Source of the DNA: Climacium dendroides
Lineage: Eukaryota > Streptophyta > Bryopsida > Hypnales > Climaciaceae
Direction of reading: 5' to 3'
NCBI GenBank assembly: GCA_950106755.1
Contig: OX467083.1
Coordinates: forward strand, 47,010,555 to 47,074,554
Length of the DNA: 64,000 nt
This document shows positions 46,443 through 59,800 of the stretch, piece after piece (the first letter of the stretch is position 1; each line of letters opens with the position of its first letter). Under the pieces are notes generated by a model. That model ran no database searches and was not told where the DNA came from. It saw only the letters and a list, made by a program, of their open reading frames with translations. The position numbers were made by a program, and so were the translations under genes.

Positions 46443-48674
46443 ATGTAATATTGCTAAAAAACATCAAAGGTCATAGGACAAATGAAATCTTGACATGAAA
46501 CCATGACAAATATAAGTTTGTCAAATGTAGACAAGAGCTCAAGACCCCAAAATAGTAATGACGCTTTGCATGGTATTGGTGTAAATCCAAAAGAGACCAT
46601 AGAGAGGCCATATCTAGTTATTATTAGATCCAAAATTGTGAACTACAATATCAATAAAATAGACAAAATCTATAATTGGATGGTTGCAAGAAAGACCAAT
46701 CATTTTTGGTAGCATTTTGCATAGTACTCATCATTTTTGGAAGTACTTTAAAATTATTATTTTTTTAAATATGAAAAATATATCCAATGTATAAACCTTT
46801 AAGAAGAAGGTACCCTAGGAAAGAAATGCATAGAATTTTTTTTAAGTCCGTGAACTAGAAAAGTGCAAAGTCTAAAAAAAATAGGTACTTTGACATTTTA
46901 ATTTGTAAGAGATAGGAAATTTTTTTATAAAGAAACTAAAAATTGACCATTTGGGAGACTTTATGACAAAGAGATTTCATTAAAAGAATTATCTCAAAAC
47001 CATCTTCAATGTCCAAAAGTGTGCACACAAGGGAGCCCTGTTAGCACGCATGTAGAGGACATAAAATAATGTTTTTTAGTAGGCACATTCCATCTAGTGT
47101 GGAAATATCCCACAAAAATTTCAAGTCTATATCATTATTTTTGGATACTCCATAGTACTTAAAAACCCTATAATATAAAGTGTGACAAATTAGCTAATTT
47201 AAAATTTAATTATTAAAAGTTTTTTTAAAATTTATGAAAAATAAGTAATCTCAACACTTCCAAATTATCCATCTTCAATCAAAATTCCAAGCACATTGGC
47301 CTCATTTTCCAAAAGTTATGACCAATGACATCTCTATCACTCCTATTGTGACACAAAATAGAACTAGTCTTTCTTGCAATCACCCAAATTCTACCCTAAT
47401 CAAATCCATTCAAAGAAGACCTACAAATCAATCATTTGGGGTAGAAAGCCCATTGTGAATTGTTTGGTGATAATAATTGAGCTTGGTTATTAGGATGATT
47501 ACAAAATTCATTCAAAAAATTGCAAAAGAGCAACAAAATAGAAAATATTCTATTTATATTTTGGTCAATTTATTTTTATAAAAAAAAAGTTTATTATAGG
47601 TAGTCAAAACAAAATTACATAGCTTCTATTGTAAATTCTAAAAGGGATTTTTTAGCCCTTTTGGATGCTAATGTGGCACTAATAATTTTCTACACAATTC
47701 CAATGACAATCCAAAAGTGTCCCTTGGCATTGTTATATAATACAAGAATCTTTTATTATGTGTAGAAAAAACATCACAGTGGTCATAAAAAGGTGACTTT
47801 CAACCCAATTCCAATCCTTTCAGGCCTAATTGCATACTATGTTCAATTTCTACTACATTAGGATGCATGAGAGCAAAATCAAATCTTGGATGAGGGTTTT
47901 AAATTGGGCTATGGTCTAAAATGGATCCATCTATCTTTTAAGTAAATAATTAATTACAAAATGCAAGGTTTTCATTTGTGACGGTGCTAATGAGTTCAAG
48001 CAATCCACCCTATTTCCGACATGAAACTATTTATGCCACTAATTTGACTTTCATCTAGGTTGTTGTTACCTTCACCTAAGTAGGGGCATTTGCGTTGTAC
48101 TTCTTATGCCATTAGACAATAAAGTTTCAATGCGTGCCAAAATCCAATATTAACCTTAAAGGACAAATTGTCCCCTCAAGGGACAAAATGGATTTTGGGC
48201 AAGTTCCTATGACCTCAATTTTTAATGAAACTTTTTGAAACTTTTTGATAAGATAGAAAAACTTATTAGCTTTGTGAGAATACAATTTTTATTTCAATTG
48301 GTGCTTAGGAGCAAAAATTATACCATAAAATCTCAAATTTTCATTTAGCAAGCAAAAAAAAAATCCACAAAAAATGATAATTTAAAATGGCCTTGAGCCT
48401 TTAGGAGTTAAACTTTTCATAGCTTAAGTTTGTTTGTTTGTTTGTTTGTTTTGTTTGATACAATGAGATCTCTCCAACTATATGTCCCCTAGTCACATTC
48501 TTGGTACCATTGGAAAGCTCTTTGTGAGGAGGGATGCCTAGACTTTGTTTCATGGCATTTTGACCTACATTGTGAATTAAAGTTATTGAATTTTGAAATT
48601 TTTATGATTTTGAATTAAAAAATTTAAAATTACTTTTACTACTTTTGTTTTATTCTACCAGTACTATGGTGCAC
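46443..48674. other. AT-rich intergenic DNA with old repeat fragments
   Basis: About 46940-47060 resembles 51830-51945 (ACCATCTTCAATGT, AAGTGTGC, GGAGCCC). About 48460-48600 is related to the arms of 52140-52345. No gene is supported. Confidence 0.4.
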
Positions 48675-49018
48675 ACTACACTAATGATAAATAGTGTTGG
48701 CAACACTAATCACGAAGCATAACACTAATTGTCAACAATCCGGTTAATGTTATCAACAGTAAATGTCAACATAGACACTATTTGTCAACTATTGGGTATA
48801 AATTTTTTACAAGTTTACATTTAGTGTTACCTAACTATTTCATCAAAATGCAAAGAAAAATGTATGAACCCAAGAAACCTATTACATGCTCAAAAAAGTT
48901 ATTGCTTAAAAAGTGAATACAACACTAAATGCCAACTAATTGAAGTTTAGAGTGACCAGGGTAAAAGTCCAGGTAACACTAATCACAACATAATACTATT
49001 TATCATCATTAGTGTAGT
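48675..49018 (+). mobile_element. MITE family M3, copy 1
   Basis: The termini ACTACACTAATGATAAATAG and CTATTTATCATCATTAGTGT are inverted. The whole 344-base unit is present in the opposite orientation at 49627-49963. Internal CACTAAATGTAAAC-type motifs pair within the element. There is no coding capacity. Confidence 0.85.
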
Positions 49019-49626
49019 AGTTATTATGGATGTTTGATTTATTATTGACTGATGGAGTGAGCGTTTGTGGCAATATTGCCAAGAGTGGTGCAGTCTGAGT
49101 TTTAGTTTTTTTTTCCCTTTACACAAATAAAGGAACTTTTACTGCAAGAAAGGAGAAAAAGAAACAAGTGCCTAGCCGCAAACAACGGCCTAGGGGGGCA
49201 AATAAGACTAGACAACCCAAAACAAATAAAATACTAATGCAGTCTGAGCTTAATTTTTGAGTTTTTGTTTAGCCCTGAGTGAGCCTCCGTGATCTCTGAA
49301 TCCATCGCTGCCAGAGTGATACGCCGGAAACCTCTTTCCAGTCAAGTCTATAGTAGTGCAACGAGCCTTTTGCAGAGGTCCACGTTTTATCCCTGGGGCA
49401 AATGCAAGAACCTTTTATTTGCTACATAAATTTTTTCGGCAAATTTTGAGTTCATATTTGCAATCAAAGGCTCCAAATTTGTTAGGGGAGATGTTAGCAG
49501 TAAAATTAAAACGGCACAAAATAGGGTGTCTTTTTTTTTTTACATGCACCCTTCATTGGACCTCCAGAGAGAGCGGGCCACAGCAGAGACTGCAGTAATA
49601 AGTGGTGTCAACCAGACTCCGTGACA
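49019..49626. other. Spacer between the two inverted M3 copies
   Basis: About 608 bases without homology to the flanking elements. A short reading frame at 49356-49598 has no recognisable family signature. Confidence 0.4.
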
Positions 49627-49963
49627 GTACACTAATGATGATAAATAGTGTTATGTTGTGATTAGACTTTTACCCTGGTCACTCTAAACTTCAATTAGTT
49701 GGCATTTAGTGTTGTATTCACTTTTCTAAGTAGTAACTTTTTTGAGCATGTCATAGGTTTCTTGGGTTCATACGTTTTTCTTTGCATTTTGATGAAATAG
49801 TTAGGTAACACTAAATGTAAACTTGTAAAAAATTTATACCCACTAGTTGACAAATAGTGTCTATGTTGACATTTAGTGTTGGTAACATTAACTGGATTGT
49901 TGACAATTAGTGTTATGCTTCGTGATTAGTGGTGCCAATACTATTTATCATCATCAGTGTAGT
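49627..49963 (-). mobile_element. MITE family M3, copy 2 (inverted)
   Basis: The reverse complement closely matches 48675-49018, including the ends TACACTAATGATGATAAATA and the internal GTTTCTTGGGTTCATAC and AGTGACCAGGG (as complement) blocks. Confidence 0.85.
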
Positions 49964-50357
49964 TTCCCATACTACAAAACCGTGCAGTTCAAGGCTACCC
50001 TACGCAAAGGTCAGATTTGGCCATAGTCTGGGAAGTTCTATAGGAAAATCGATGGATTCTCTACATATTTTTACCTTCTTTGGTTTTTTTGAAATCTGTC
50101 TGGAAGTGTGCTGAAAGGTGGTTAAAATTCCGAGTCCATTTCCTAAAGTTTCATTTTCCTCCCAGTGGCATTGCCGTCATTGTGAATTTTCATTTGAAAA
50201 ATTTCCTACTTTGTCAATCCAGTCGGTTCTACATTTTTTTTGCATCTCTTGCTTAAGTTGCTTTGTTTTGCTTTGAAGGAGGTTCATTTGCATATTGCAA
50301 TTTCCCTAGCAAGATTTGAACATGGCATTGCCCCTACCGGCTTAGGGCTAGGGATTC

Positions 50358-50411
50358 AACCTTCTAAAAATGCACGGATCCAAGAGAGGATCCATGCATT
50401 TTTAGGAGGTT
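50358..50411. repeat. Short perfect-type hairpin, 24-bp arms
   Basis: AACCTTCTAAAAATGC..GGATCC and GGATCC..GCATTTTTAGGAGGTT pair with about two mismatches around a 6-base loop. Confidence 0.75.
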
Positions 50412-50439
50412 GGTTAGTATCACATGCCCACAATTAGTA

Positions 50440-50757
50440 AGGTAGGAGGTTTATAAATGGACCATTTCAGGGATGGAATTGAATTTTGGGGAGGTGAAAC
50501 ATCTTCAAATATTTCTCAGTAAATTTTCCTTGAAAGACAAGTAGAATTGACATTTAACCCAAGTTGTTTCATGTTTTTTGAAGCTTTGTGGAATTAGTTA
50601 TGAAATTTTGAAGTTCAAATGGCATAGGGCTCTAAAGTTGCCCACCTCCTAAAATGTACACTGTTTGTACATTGCTGAAGGTGTACATGTACAAATAGTG
50701 TACATTTAAAAAGGTGAGCCATTTTAGAGCTCAATGCTTTTAGAACCTCCTACCATA
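50440..50757. mobile_element. MITE family M2, copy 2
   Basis: The ends GGTAGGAGGTTTATAAATGG and TAGAACCTCCTACC are inverted. A nested palindrome around TGTACACTGTTTGTACA...TGTACAAATAGTGTACA lies near the right side. It is related to 46131-46442 and to the truncated copy at 63848-64000. Confidence 0.75.
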
Positions 50758-53700
50758 CAACATGCCAATTTTTCCATTTAACAGACGGCAACAACACCCC
50801 CTCTATGACTTGTAGTTAAAAAACAATCACACCATTTAATTTGTGTCAAAATTTTATTTTATTTTTTAAATCAATCATTAGTCAGTCAAGGATTGCGCTT
50901 AACCCATAGTTGTTTTAATTAGTGATAAGTTTTCATGCCCTTCCCTTCAAGATTGTAGTGAGTACTGGCTTGATCAAGTTGAAGTCATGTAATAACTTAG
51001 CTTATAATGGGCTTTTCATATTCCCAAGTAGAAATTTTAATGGATCGATTGGAGAATTTAATTCCGAGGAATTGTCACAAGTGAATGGGTGACAATCTCA
51101 ACTTGTGAGAGTGTGAGTGACAGTGAGTTTGAACACTGGAGTAGGTCACCCATTCACCTAGGTATTGGGGGGCCTTACTAAAAAAAATCCACCACACTTA
51201 GTTGTAACCCGGCTAACTGCTACCAATCATTTATTTTCAAATGGTAATTTTCCTTCGTAATCTCACAAAGACTGGCCTAATTGCTAGATTTTTTTTCCAA
51301 CCTGGTTCATTTCTGAAAAGCACCTTCTTTTGTTCAGAACCTCATCCTAAACTTTTCTATCTCATTTGGAAATTTTCCAAAAAATTTCAACTAACTTGTA
51401 ACTAAATGCCAACACTCCCCATTCATTGGATTTGGCAAAAATTAAGTTAGTTTTGAAAGAAAAAAATTAATGTGACATGTCATCTTAAGAATGGTATGAG
51501 GTGACGTGGGTCCCTAAGAATTTGACTTGGAAACTCAATTTTGGCACTCAGTTGCCTAATCAAACCTTCACATACTTACAATCTTAATTTCACTAACTTA
51601 TGGTTTGATTCTAGGATCCTAAGCGACTACCAAAACTACACTTTAGTTCTAGGCTACGGCAAAAGACTATGGTTCTTTTTAGAAATCCTGCCAGCACCTT
51701 CTACAAACATTTCTATTTTGAAATGTCCCAGAAAAAGGATATTTCAACATTTTGATTTTTAATAAATTAAAAATTAAAAAATTAAAAAATTAAAAATTGT
51801 TTACTTGTGAGGACTTGATAGTGATGAGATTTCACCCAAAAAAATGAACTCGAAACCATCTTCAATGTTTAGAAGTGTGCGCGCCAAGGAGCCCCTTTTT
51901 TTGCCTATTTGCATGAACGTGGAAGATATAAAATAGCTTATTTTTTTATGCTCTTCATATGGAATAAGTCCCAATAGTGTAGGAAAAATAAGGGATACAA
52001 TTGCAATCAAAACATTTAAAAATGGATTTTTTATATTTGGCTTTAGGTTTAAAATTCAAAAGTTATAGCTTGGATAAAAATGACTTTGGCAAAACACTAA
52101 CAAAATCATTTCGTCTTTCTTGCAATCATCCTAACACAAATAGAGAGCTTTTTGCAAGGAGTCTAAGGCCTTTGTTTTGTGGCATTTGGACCTATGATGT
52201 GAAAGTTGTGATTTTTCTAAAATAAAAATAATCTATTTTAATTTTTGAAAATATATAAATATGTTGAAATTCAATAACTTTCACACCATGGGTCCAAATG
52301 CCAAGAAACAAAGTCTGTGCACCCCTTCTTGCAAAGAGTTTTTTGATGGTACCAAAAACACGACCAAATATGCATGGTTCTGGAGATCTCAATTGTAATA
52401 ATTAAAAAAAATTAAAAAAAATTAAAAAAAACAAACAAACAATCTAACTTAAGGTATGGATAGAATAGATAATAACAACATTAGTTGAAGCCAATTGTGA
52501 ATGAAGAATTTTGTTGTAGGAAGTTCAATTATCTATATCTCAAGGGCATGAATAAGCAAGAGGTACCCTTATTGATGTTTTTCAAAAGTAGATTCTATAA
52601 TGACCAATATTTGGAAACATGAGCTAGTAGATAATAACAAATGACTATTGGTTGTAATGTTTAGTGATTAGGGAGTATTACAATTTAAGGTTGCTTTCTA
52701 TAGTACGTCAGGCCTTTGCATATATTATAAGTAGAGAGTAAAAGATTTCTAACACATAAAACATTATAACATGTAAAACATAATACGTATTTAACTTTGG
52801 CTATTAACAAATAAGATATATTTAACTTATCAACTTTGGAGCAATTCACTATAATATGCACTCTAATTTACTAGTTTTGGGGCTATTCTAATACAAGGTA
52901 TGTTTACAAAGGTTGTTCTAAATAAATAGTAACATTTAACATCTAACATTTCTATAAAAGGATCTAAAAGGGAGGTGAATTAAATTAGATAACATATATA
53001 TCTCTATATTTTTATCTCTATATCAATACCGATATCAATATCTCTCTATATATGTGATTTTAAAACTTATTGAGGTAATAAGTATAGAGGTTTGATTATA
53101 CTTATAGACAAATGAAAATCAATATAAAAGAATTGCAAGAAAAATTGAAGGGTTTTGTAATTAATTTATGCAAATTTTCAAAGTCAAAACTTCAAAGAAC
53201 CTTAAAGTGTCATAGGGTTCATCTTTGAATTGTCCTAGGATAGAATTAAAATAATTCATCAAAGGCATCATTTATTGATGTTGCCCAATGTGTAAAACTA
53301 GTTAAAAACATTTTACATTGACAATTTAAGGCTACATTAGTAGTACTTCAATAGAAACCCATAAGTAATGTTTTTATCTTTGATGAAGAGGTCCTTTGCC
53401 TTTTCAACATATATGATTCAAGTTTTTTCCTTGTTAAATGCTAAACTGTAGCTTTTCCAAGTACCCTAGAAAGATAAGTATTTTTTACCCAAGAAGAGGA
53501 AATCACATTAGTATACATTATTATGTGTATAATAGAATAGGAAGGCCAATGTTTTAGATACCTCTACTATATTTACTGACACAAGTGAACAAGTTTTATT
53601 TAGTGCAACTTCTACCATAAGTACTATAGGTGAAGGGCAAAATCTATACATTTTTGTTAAAATATTTAATCATTCTTGAAAAATGATGTGCTAAAAATAG

Positions 53701-54028
53701 AACTATCTATAAAAAACAAATGATTTAAAAAATAATAATAATTCTCATAAATTTTAAATTTTATTTTTAGAATTATTTTCCTCCAAACCTACCCTATTCC
53801 TACAATATTTAAGAATCATTACTTATTTTTGTTTAATTTTTATTCTAAACTTCCTATTCTTAGGTGTTTATTTAATTGTACGGATTTGTTAGATTCACTT
53901 TCATTCAAACTTTTATTCATCCTTCTAAATTGTTAAAGTGCAATTGGTTGTTTTTTAGATGCATGTGCCTCCTACAATGATCCAAAAAGTTGACAACATT
54001 TATCACATTGCCATAAAAAATAGGAACC
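50758..54028. other. AT-rich intergenic DNA
   Basis: No gene is supported. Contents seen are a small GAATGGGTGAC/GTCACCCATTC inverted pair (about 51083-51157), a simple AAATTAAAAATTAAAAAATT run near 51765-51797, an inverted repeat at 52140-52345 and TATATCTC-type simple sequence near 52996-53050. Confidence 0.45.
52140..52345. repeat. Inverted repeat, about 75-bp arms
   Basis: AGAGAGCTTTTTGCAAGGAG through GGACCTATGATGTGAAAGTT pairs with AACTTTCACACCATGGGTCC through CTTGCAAAGAGTTTTTTGAT. The arms are imperfect and the loop is about 50 bases. It is related to 48500-48595. Confidence 0.7.
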
Positions 54029-54440
54029 AAGGTAGTATGGCCTTAAAGCGCCCCTCTTCTTTAGACCGTCGTGTAGGTAGCTGTAGAGTAGATGCAAGGT
54101 GATCCTTGAATGGACCTCTTTGGTCCATTAACGAATTCAAGAAAAATTATTTTTTTTAATTGCAAGAGCCAATCATTGTCTTTGGTTTCTGCACAATTCT
54201 TTATGAGTCACAAGGGGACAAATTTTGGGACACATATGGTCACAAATAGGTGCCTATGACTTGAATCTTTGAAAATTCATAAGTAATTCAAAAATACTTG
54301 GAAAAATACAAAACCACTTGTGTTGTGTTCTACATCTATTTTTCTTTCTCTGAAAAATGAGCTAAAAATCATTTTGTCCATGGAAACTGTGAAAAAGGCG
54401 AATCAGTCCTTAAAAAGTCGCTTTAAGGCCATACTACCTT
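54029..54440. mobile_element. MITE family M1, copy 2
   Basis: The terminal inverted repeats AAGGTAGTATGGCCTTAAAG and CTTTAAGGCCATACTACCTT are perfect over about 20 bases. The interior matches 22478-22876. This is the cleaner of the two copies. Confidence 0.85.
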
Positions 54441-56863
54441 AATTACTTATTGTAAGATGACCAAAGTTGAAAATTTTGAATTTCATATTTGATTTGTGGC
54501 TCTCTAAATCAAAGATTCTGATATGATCTGGTAGGATGGCAGCCAGAGTGGCCAGTGGGTCACTTGTTTGTGCTCTGCAGCAGCACTCATGTCAACTTGG
54601 CATTTTAGGGAAAGTGCTGCAGCAAAATCTTATTTGAAAAGTGAGCTAGTGCTATGGTGTTAAAAAGGCGTGGGGCTTTTCACTGCCGACCTCTTTACTT
54701 ACGTTATTTGATACCGATATGGCAGGATCTTACTTTGAAATACTTGCCATAGCTTGAACCCGTGCATAGGACACCGACTCGAAATTGTTCGAAGTAGTGG
54801 TTTTTTTTCTGGCAATTTGGTGCAAAATTGCACCAAATTTTTTGACCTGGCACCACGCCTATAGGAAAAAAAAATGAAAAAACCCTTGCAGATCGCCAAA
54901 AAACTTCAAATTAAAAAAAAATCTTGGATGAAAATAAAATTATGAATATGTGATATGTGCTAATGTGATGTTTTCTATTCATTATGTGGATGAATGTTGA
55001 AATTTGGAGTACCACTATTACATTTAATATCCCCACTATAGCACTTTATAGAAAATGAAAAAAAAAAAAAAATGGTTAGAAGTGCTACCAAGGGCAAGAA
55101 CCACGTGAGAACCGCCCATTTGAGAGCATATCGGCTTAGGATCTCTTCTGTGCAAATCAAAGCATTTTTTTAACAAATTTTTAGGGAAAGAAGAAAGGAA
55201 GACACATCCACCACAATTTGATTTATAATTTTTGGACTTAAATTAAATTAGATGTGATTTTCTGAAGCTCAGAGCAGTAGAGTGCTATTGAAGTCTATAA
55301 GTACTGCTATTAAATGTTACAAAGTTGTTCAACAATGGTGCAAATGGAGTTAAAAAATGAAAGGCATGCAAACCTTGAACTTGACCAACATGATGCATGT
55401 AATTGCCTAGGATCATACAAAGTGTCCCACCACTTATAACTCCACATTGTTTACACTAAAATTGTGTCTATTTCCAAATCAAACTCAAACCACTCATTAA
55501 ATTGTGCACTAGAATTCCAAATTGGCACCAATTCATTATTCAACAATTTTCTATTCTTGTAGTAACAATTCATGGTACAAAAGTGGAATGATTCAAAGTT
55601 TCCACATATATGTAAGTCTAGAAAACCAATTTCAAAATTATATTTCTTAAAAAATGGATTGTTTTTACGTGCACACATTAATGGGCTTTAAAAGAAATTG
55701 CATATCAAACAATACCTTTTTATCACGTAGTCAAAAGTTATAAAAAGTGTTTTACCTTAGAGCTACTCTTTGACCACATGTTTGTGTGAATTTTAAAAAA
55801 AAAATCAAAATTATATTCGTAAATGGATGGTAGAAAACGTTATATCATCAAAAATGCTACTTGGTCCTTTAGGGATTAACCCTTCAAGGACTAAATGTAT
55901 CTTTTCTGCAAATTTTCAATGGCAAATTCTTGGTAGGGTGAAACGAATCTTAGTATTTTGTAAAGTAGGATTTTATAGAGTAACAAGTTGATACAATTAT
56001 TGCATTTTCCAATTATCAAAATTTCAATGTGAGAATTATTTTAAAATTTATTTAGGAAATATAGTCAAATAGAAAAAAGGAGCAAACATAATTTTTTTTA
56101 CAACAATAGAATCCAAAAAATCCAATTTAATTTACTTGATTGTTTCAATTTTTTAACTTCTAAAACTTCAAAATACTCATCCCCAAAGCAAGGCTCACAT
56201 CTTCATCTATATTTTGTTTTTAACATATCCAACCATACAATCCTTTTGTTTACCTTGTTCCAATACATCCTCTTGAAATTCTTCTGCACAAATATTCTTT
56301 ACTCCATAGACCAAAAGTATAATATGACTATTTGGATTTAAATGGGTTGTACGAGAATTCTACAATGTAAGCGAAGAAATTGAAATTGAAATTTATCATA
56401 GACAGTGTTCAGCATTTTGAGCTCGATTCAAATTACTTCATCAGTCAAAAAAAATGTCCAAATCTGATCCATAATAAATTTTTGAAACACCTAAACAAAA
56501 CCGTACATAATTACAATAACCACTTCGTACAGAGCAATAATCCAGAACCAAGAAAGTTGGGCTGAGGAGCTTATTGTCATTCTACTGTTATCCAAAATCT
56601 TTAGTTCTCTAACCGGAACTAATAAGAAGGTTTACCAACAGCTAAGGTATATGACATGGAAAATGCAGAACGGCAAATGAGCTCCTTTCAAAACCTTCAC
56701 CAAATCCTGTATCGGTACGTTTGAATCAGAGTGGAGCTGCAGCTGCAGCTGCAGCCTTCAATGAACGTTGTCAGTCCGATCTACAGCTGTAGAAGAATTG
56801 CTCGAGATCAGAAACGGGGCGATTTCCAAAGGTTTTCATTAGATCAGTCTTCGGCGGAGTGGC
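54441..56863. other. AT-rich intergenic DNA 3' of the MADS gene
   Basis: About 54785-55090 is a copy of the repeat at 14410-14690, and 55560-55889 matches one arm of the 13506-14107 foldback. The part closest to 56863 holds the MADS 3' UTR, but no polyadenylation signal was assigned. Confidence 0.45.
55560..55889. repeat. Single-arm copy of the 13.5-kb foldback element
   Basis: It shares AACCAATTTCAAA, a TCTTAAAAAATGG segment, GTAGTCAAAAGTTAT, AGCTACTC and CTTTAGGGATTAACCC with the right half of 13506-14107. Confidence 0.65.
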
Positions 56864-59800
56864 TTACGGATCAACATGTAGAGTTAAATTCTCGGACTTT
56901 GCACCTGACGTGTTTGCATGGAGTCTATTCTGACTGTGGAAACGGGGATGATCCCACTTCATGGCAGCTTCACCTGCACAACCTGCACAAGGTGTAACTT
57001 AGTTTGATAAAAAAAAATGTTAGCAGGACCAAGTGACAATGAACGAGTTTGCTATCGATCAGAAATAAAACTCATTGCTGGAAAGGTTATGCAGGCTATG
57101 CAGCAGTATCGGCAGATTCTACCTGCAATCTTACAATTTGCAAAAGTTTAGACTAAGTTACCATATACTAGGTACTAAATAAAACAGTGCAAGTATGTAA
57201 ACAGTTCAACAATTAAGGACGTGGAAGGCATATATTATACCTTCTGGCTCAACAGGGATTTGCTGCTCGAATCGCCTTCTGCTAGAGCTCGGGAGGTACG
57301 ACTCAGAAGTGAACATACTGCACAAACGCGAGCTGTAAACATGAAGACATCAACCAGCAGCTTATCTTACCGAAGCAGTATCTAGAAGCCAACTCACCAA
57401 CCAAGTTAATTAATGGTCCTCATATTTAACACTTCATCAACTCTGTGGCACTCTCCTTGGAAATTAACGTAGTAGATACTAAAAATCGTTGGGACCTGAT
57501 CCCTGTTACCCACAGCAACTCATCTAATCCGCGCACTTGGTTGGACTTCTGAGCAAGTGGTGGAAGCCAAATGTTCATGGCAAATTTTTCATCGATGGAA
57601 ATGGAATTGTCTACTGTCACTGTGTCACATACAGTGATCAAAGATCTCGAACTTGAAAATTGCATAAGAAATTCATATATGATGATAAATGTTCGATCTG
57701 AACAGATTTAATTCTTGTACCCAAAGATCCCTTCACAGCAATGGACCGATTTTCCAATGAAAGCACAATGCTACATACAATATTGGGTTAAATGCTTACA
57801 GTGACGCCAATAGAATCCTTTACCTCAATGAGGTCAAATGATGAATAAAATGGTGCTAGAAAATGCGTACCCTAATTGTAATGATGTCTGTGATCTTTGC
57901 GCATCTCGAAGGTTGGGATGAGGGTGAGGATCTTTCTGCTGCAAGCTCATACCCAGATCTCGTGTGAGAGCGCTGCAGCTTAAAGGTCTAAGTCTGTTAG
58001 CCAGATTAGCTCGAGTTGCAATCCCTTGAACATCTGCAAGCTAAATCAACAAGCAAGAATCCAAACTCGTTTCAACATTCCAGGCATGATTGAACTCCTT
58101 CAATGCAAACTCATGAAACGACAGCATTACATTATCACAACACTTCGTTGTACGTAATATCCCAGAAAAGAGACAACAGTTTCAAAAACTACAATGGGAG
58201 GATCTACCAAATAGCCCCGTGTTAGGAGGAAGATAAACTACTTTGAGGATTGAAGATACCAAAACGAAATTCGATTTTACTCCGGACCAAGGTAAACTTG
58301 ATTTTAGCCCAGAGCTAACAATCCTACTAAAAAGGGAGCTAAAAATCCCCCTCCACACACAAAAAAAACTGAATAAACCTAAAGGGATTAAAAAGAGGGC
58401 TAATCCCTATGATCTTCCCCGCGAGCTTCATACCTGCTGGCGAAGCTCCTCATTAGCAACCAGCAGTTCGTGCTCCTGTGAGGGGAATTCATGTAGAATT
58501 TAGAATCACAGTACCCAATTTAATTACATCTACATAATTCGACTTACAATACCAGAAAATTCAACACTTGGTCACTATAAAAGATTTTAAGTCCACACAC
58601 CTTTCTCCGCAAGCATTCAACCTCCTCAATAATGAGTTCATTCTGCACTCAGAAAACTATAGTCACGGTAAGTCTACAGATTTGAATACAACTGCCTCTC
58701 CCCAAACAACCAAAAGCAGTAATGAAGCTCAAGCACATCTGGATACGTAGAAAGACAATACGGAGGTCTCATATGCACCAACTGCAGCCCCCAATCTAAC
58801 TCTATTGCAATTCACATGACACAACCTGTAGACTTGCTTTTCTTGCTTTTATTCGCGAAGCACCCAATTCCAGTTGCTGCTCCAGCTGCAACAAGTCAGA
58901 GACCTTCAACGCTGAAAGTTCCTCACCCAGCATGTGCCTGCAAGCAGAAATCATTATTCACAGAAAGTAGAAAGCACAGAAAGCAAGCCATCAGATACTA
59001 AACCTTGAGGAACCTATCCCGTCTCTTATTGGCTGACCCCTGTTACGATCAGTAACTCACCTCTTACTTGATTGACCTTCATTTAGCAGGTTTAGGGTTT
59101 AGGGTTGTCAGCACAACTGCTACCCATTTTCGCTTAGGGTTTGGGGTTGCCTACTGCCCTTCAATAGTGGTTTACAACCTCCCACTATGAAGGTTACATA
59201 AGAAATCATCCAATACATCGAGTGAGAAAACGTGGATCTCCAGTGAGTTTTGACTCTTGTAGTACAAAAGAGATCCCTCCAGCGAGCTCTTGTGAATGAC
59301 CTCCCAATGAAAGCACACTCCATATTGTTTAGATATTAATGGTTCAAGTGACGGTAAGAGTAGGCTCTTCCTTACTCCTGTCACTTCAGCTAAAGAGGCT
59401 GAGTAGACCTAAAATAAAAAACGAGTCTGAATTATATGTATGGCTATCGTAGGATTATTACCGACATACCTCAGCGAGACTTTTGATTGCTCCAGCTGCT
59501 CCCGCAACTTCACCACTTCACGGCCCAGGAACTGTCAAATTCCATACATTGAATTATGTACACCAAGAATGATCTGCTCAGTGCCAGGGTTCAATACCAA
59601 ATGCACGAAGGAATCATTGCTTATCCCTCCTTGTACAGGGTGTAGCCTGGGTAGGAAGGACGTACATCGGTGTGGGTAGCAGTTTGCGTGACTTTGTCCG
59701 GGATCTTCCTGTACCGGCTGATGATGTCTCGCATGCTACACAGCATGAAAAGTTTTCAGAAAACAACATCAGAGCAGACCAGCGTGGGAGACTTGCATTC

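Noticed and set aside
59089..59153. TTTAGGG units as an interstitial telomere
   Set aside because: There are only two full units, far too few for an interstitial telomeric array. Kept only as a telobox candidate.
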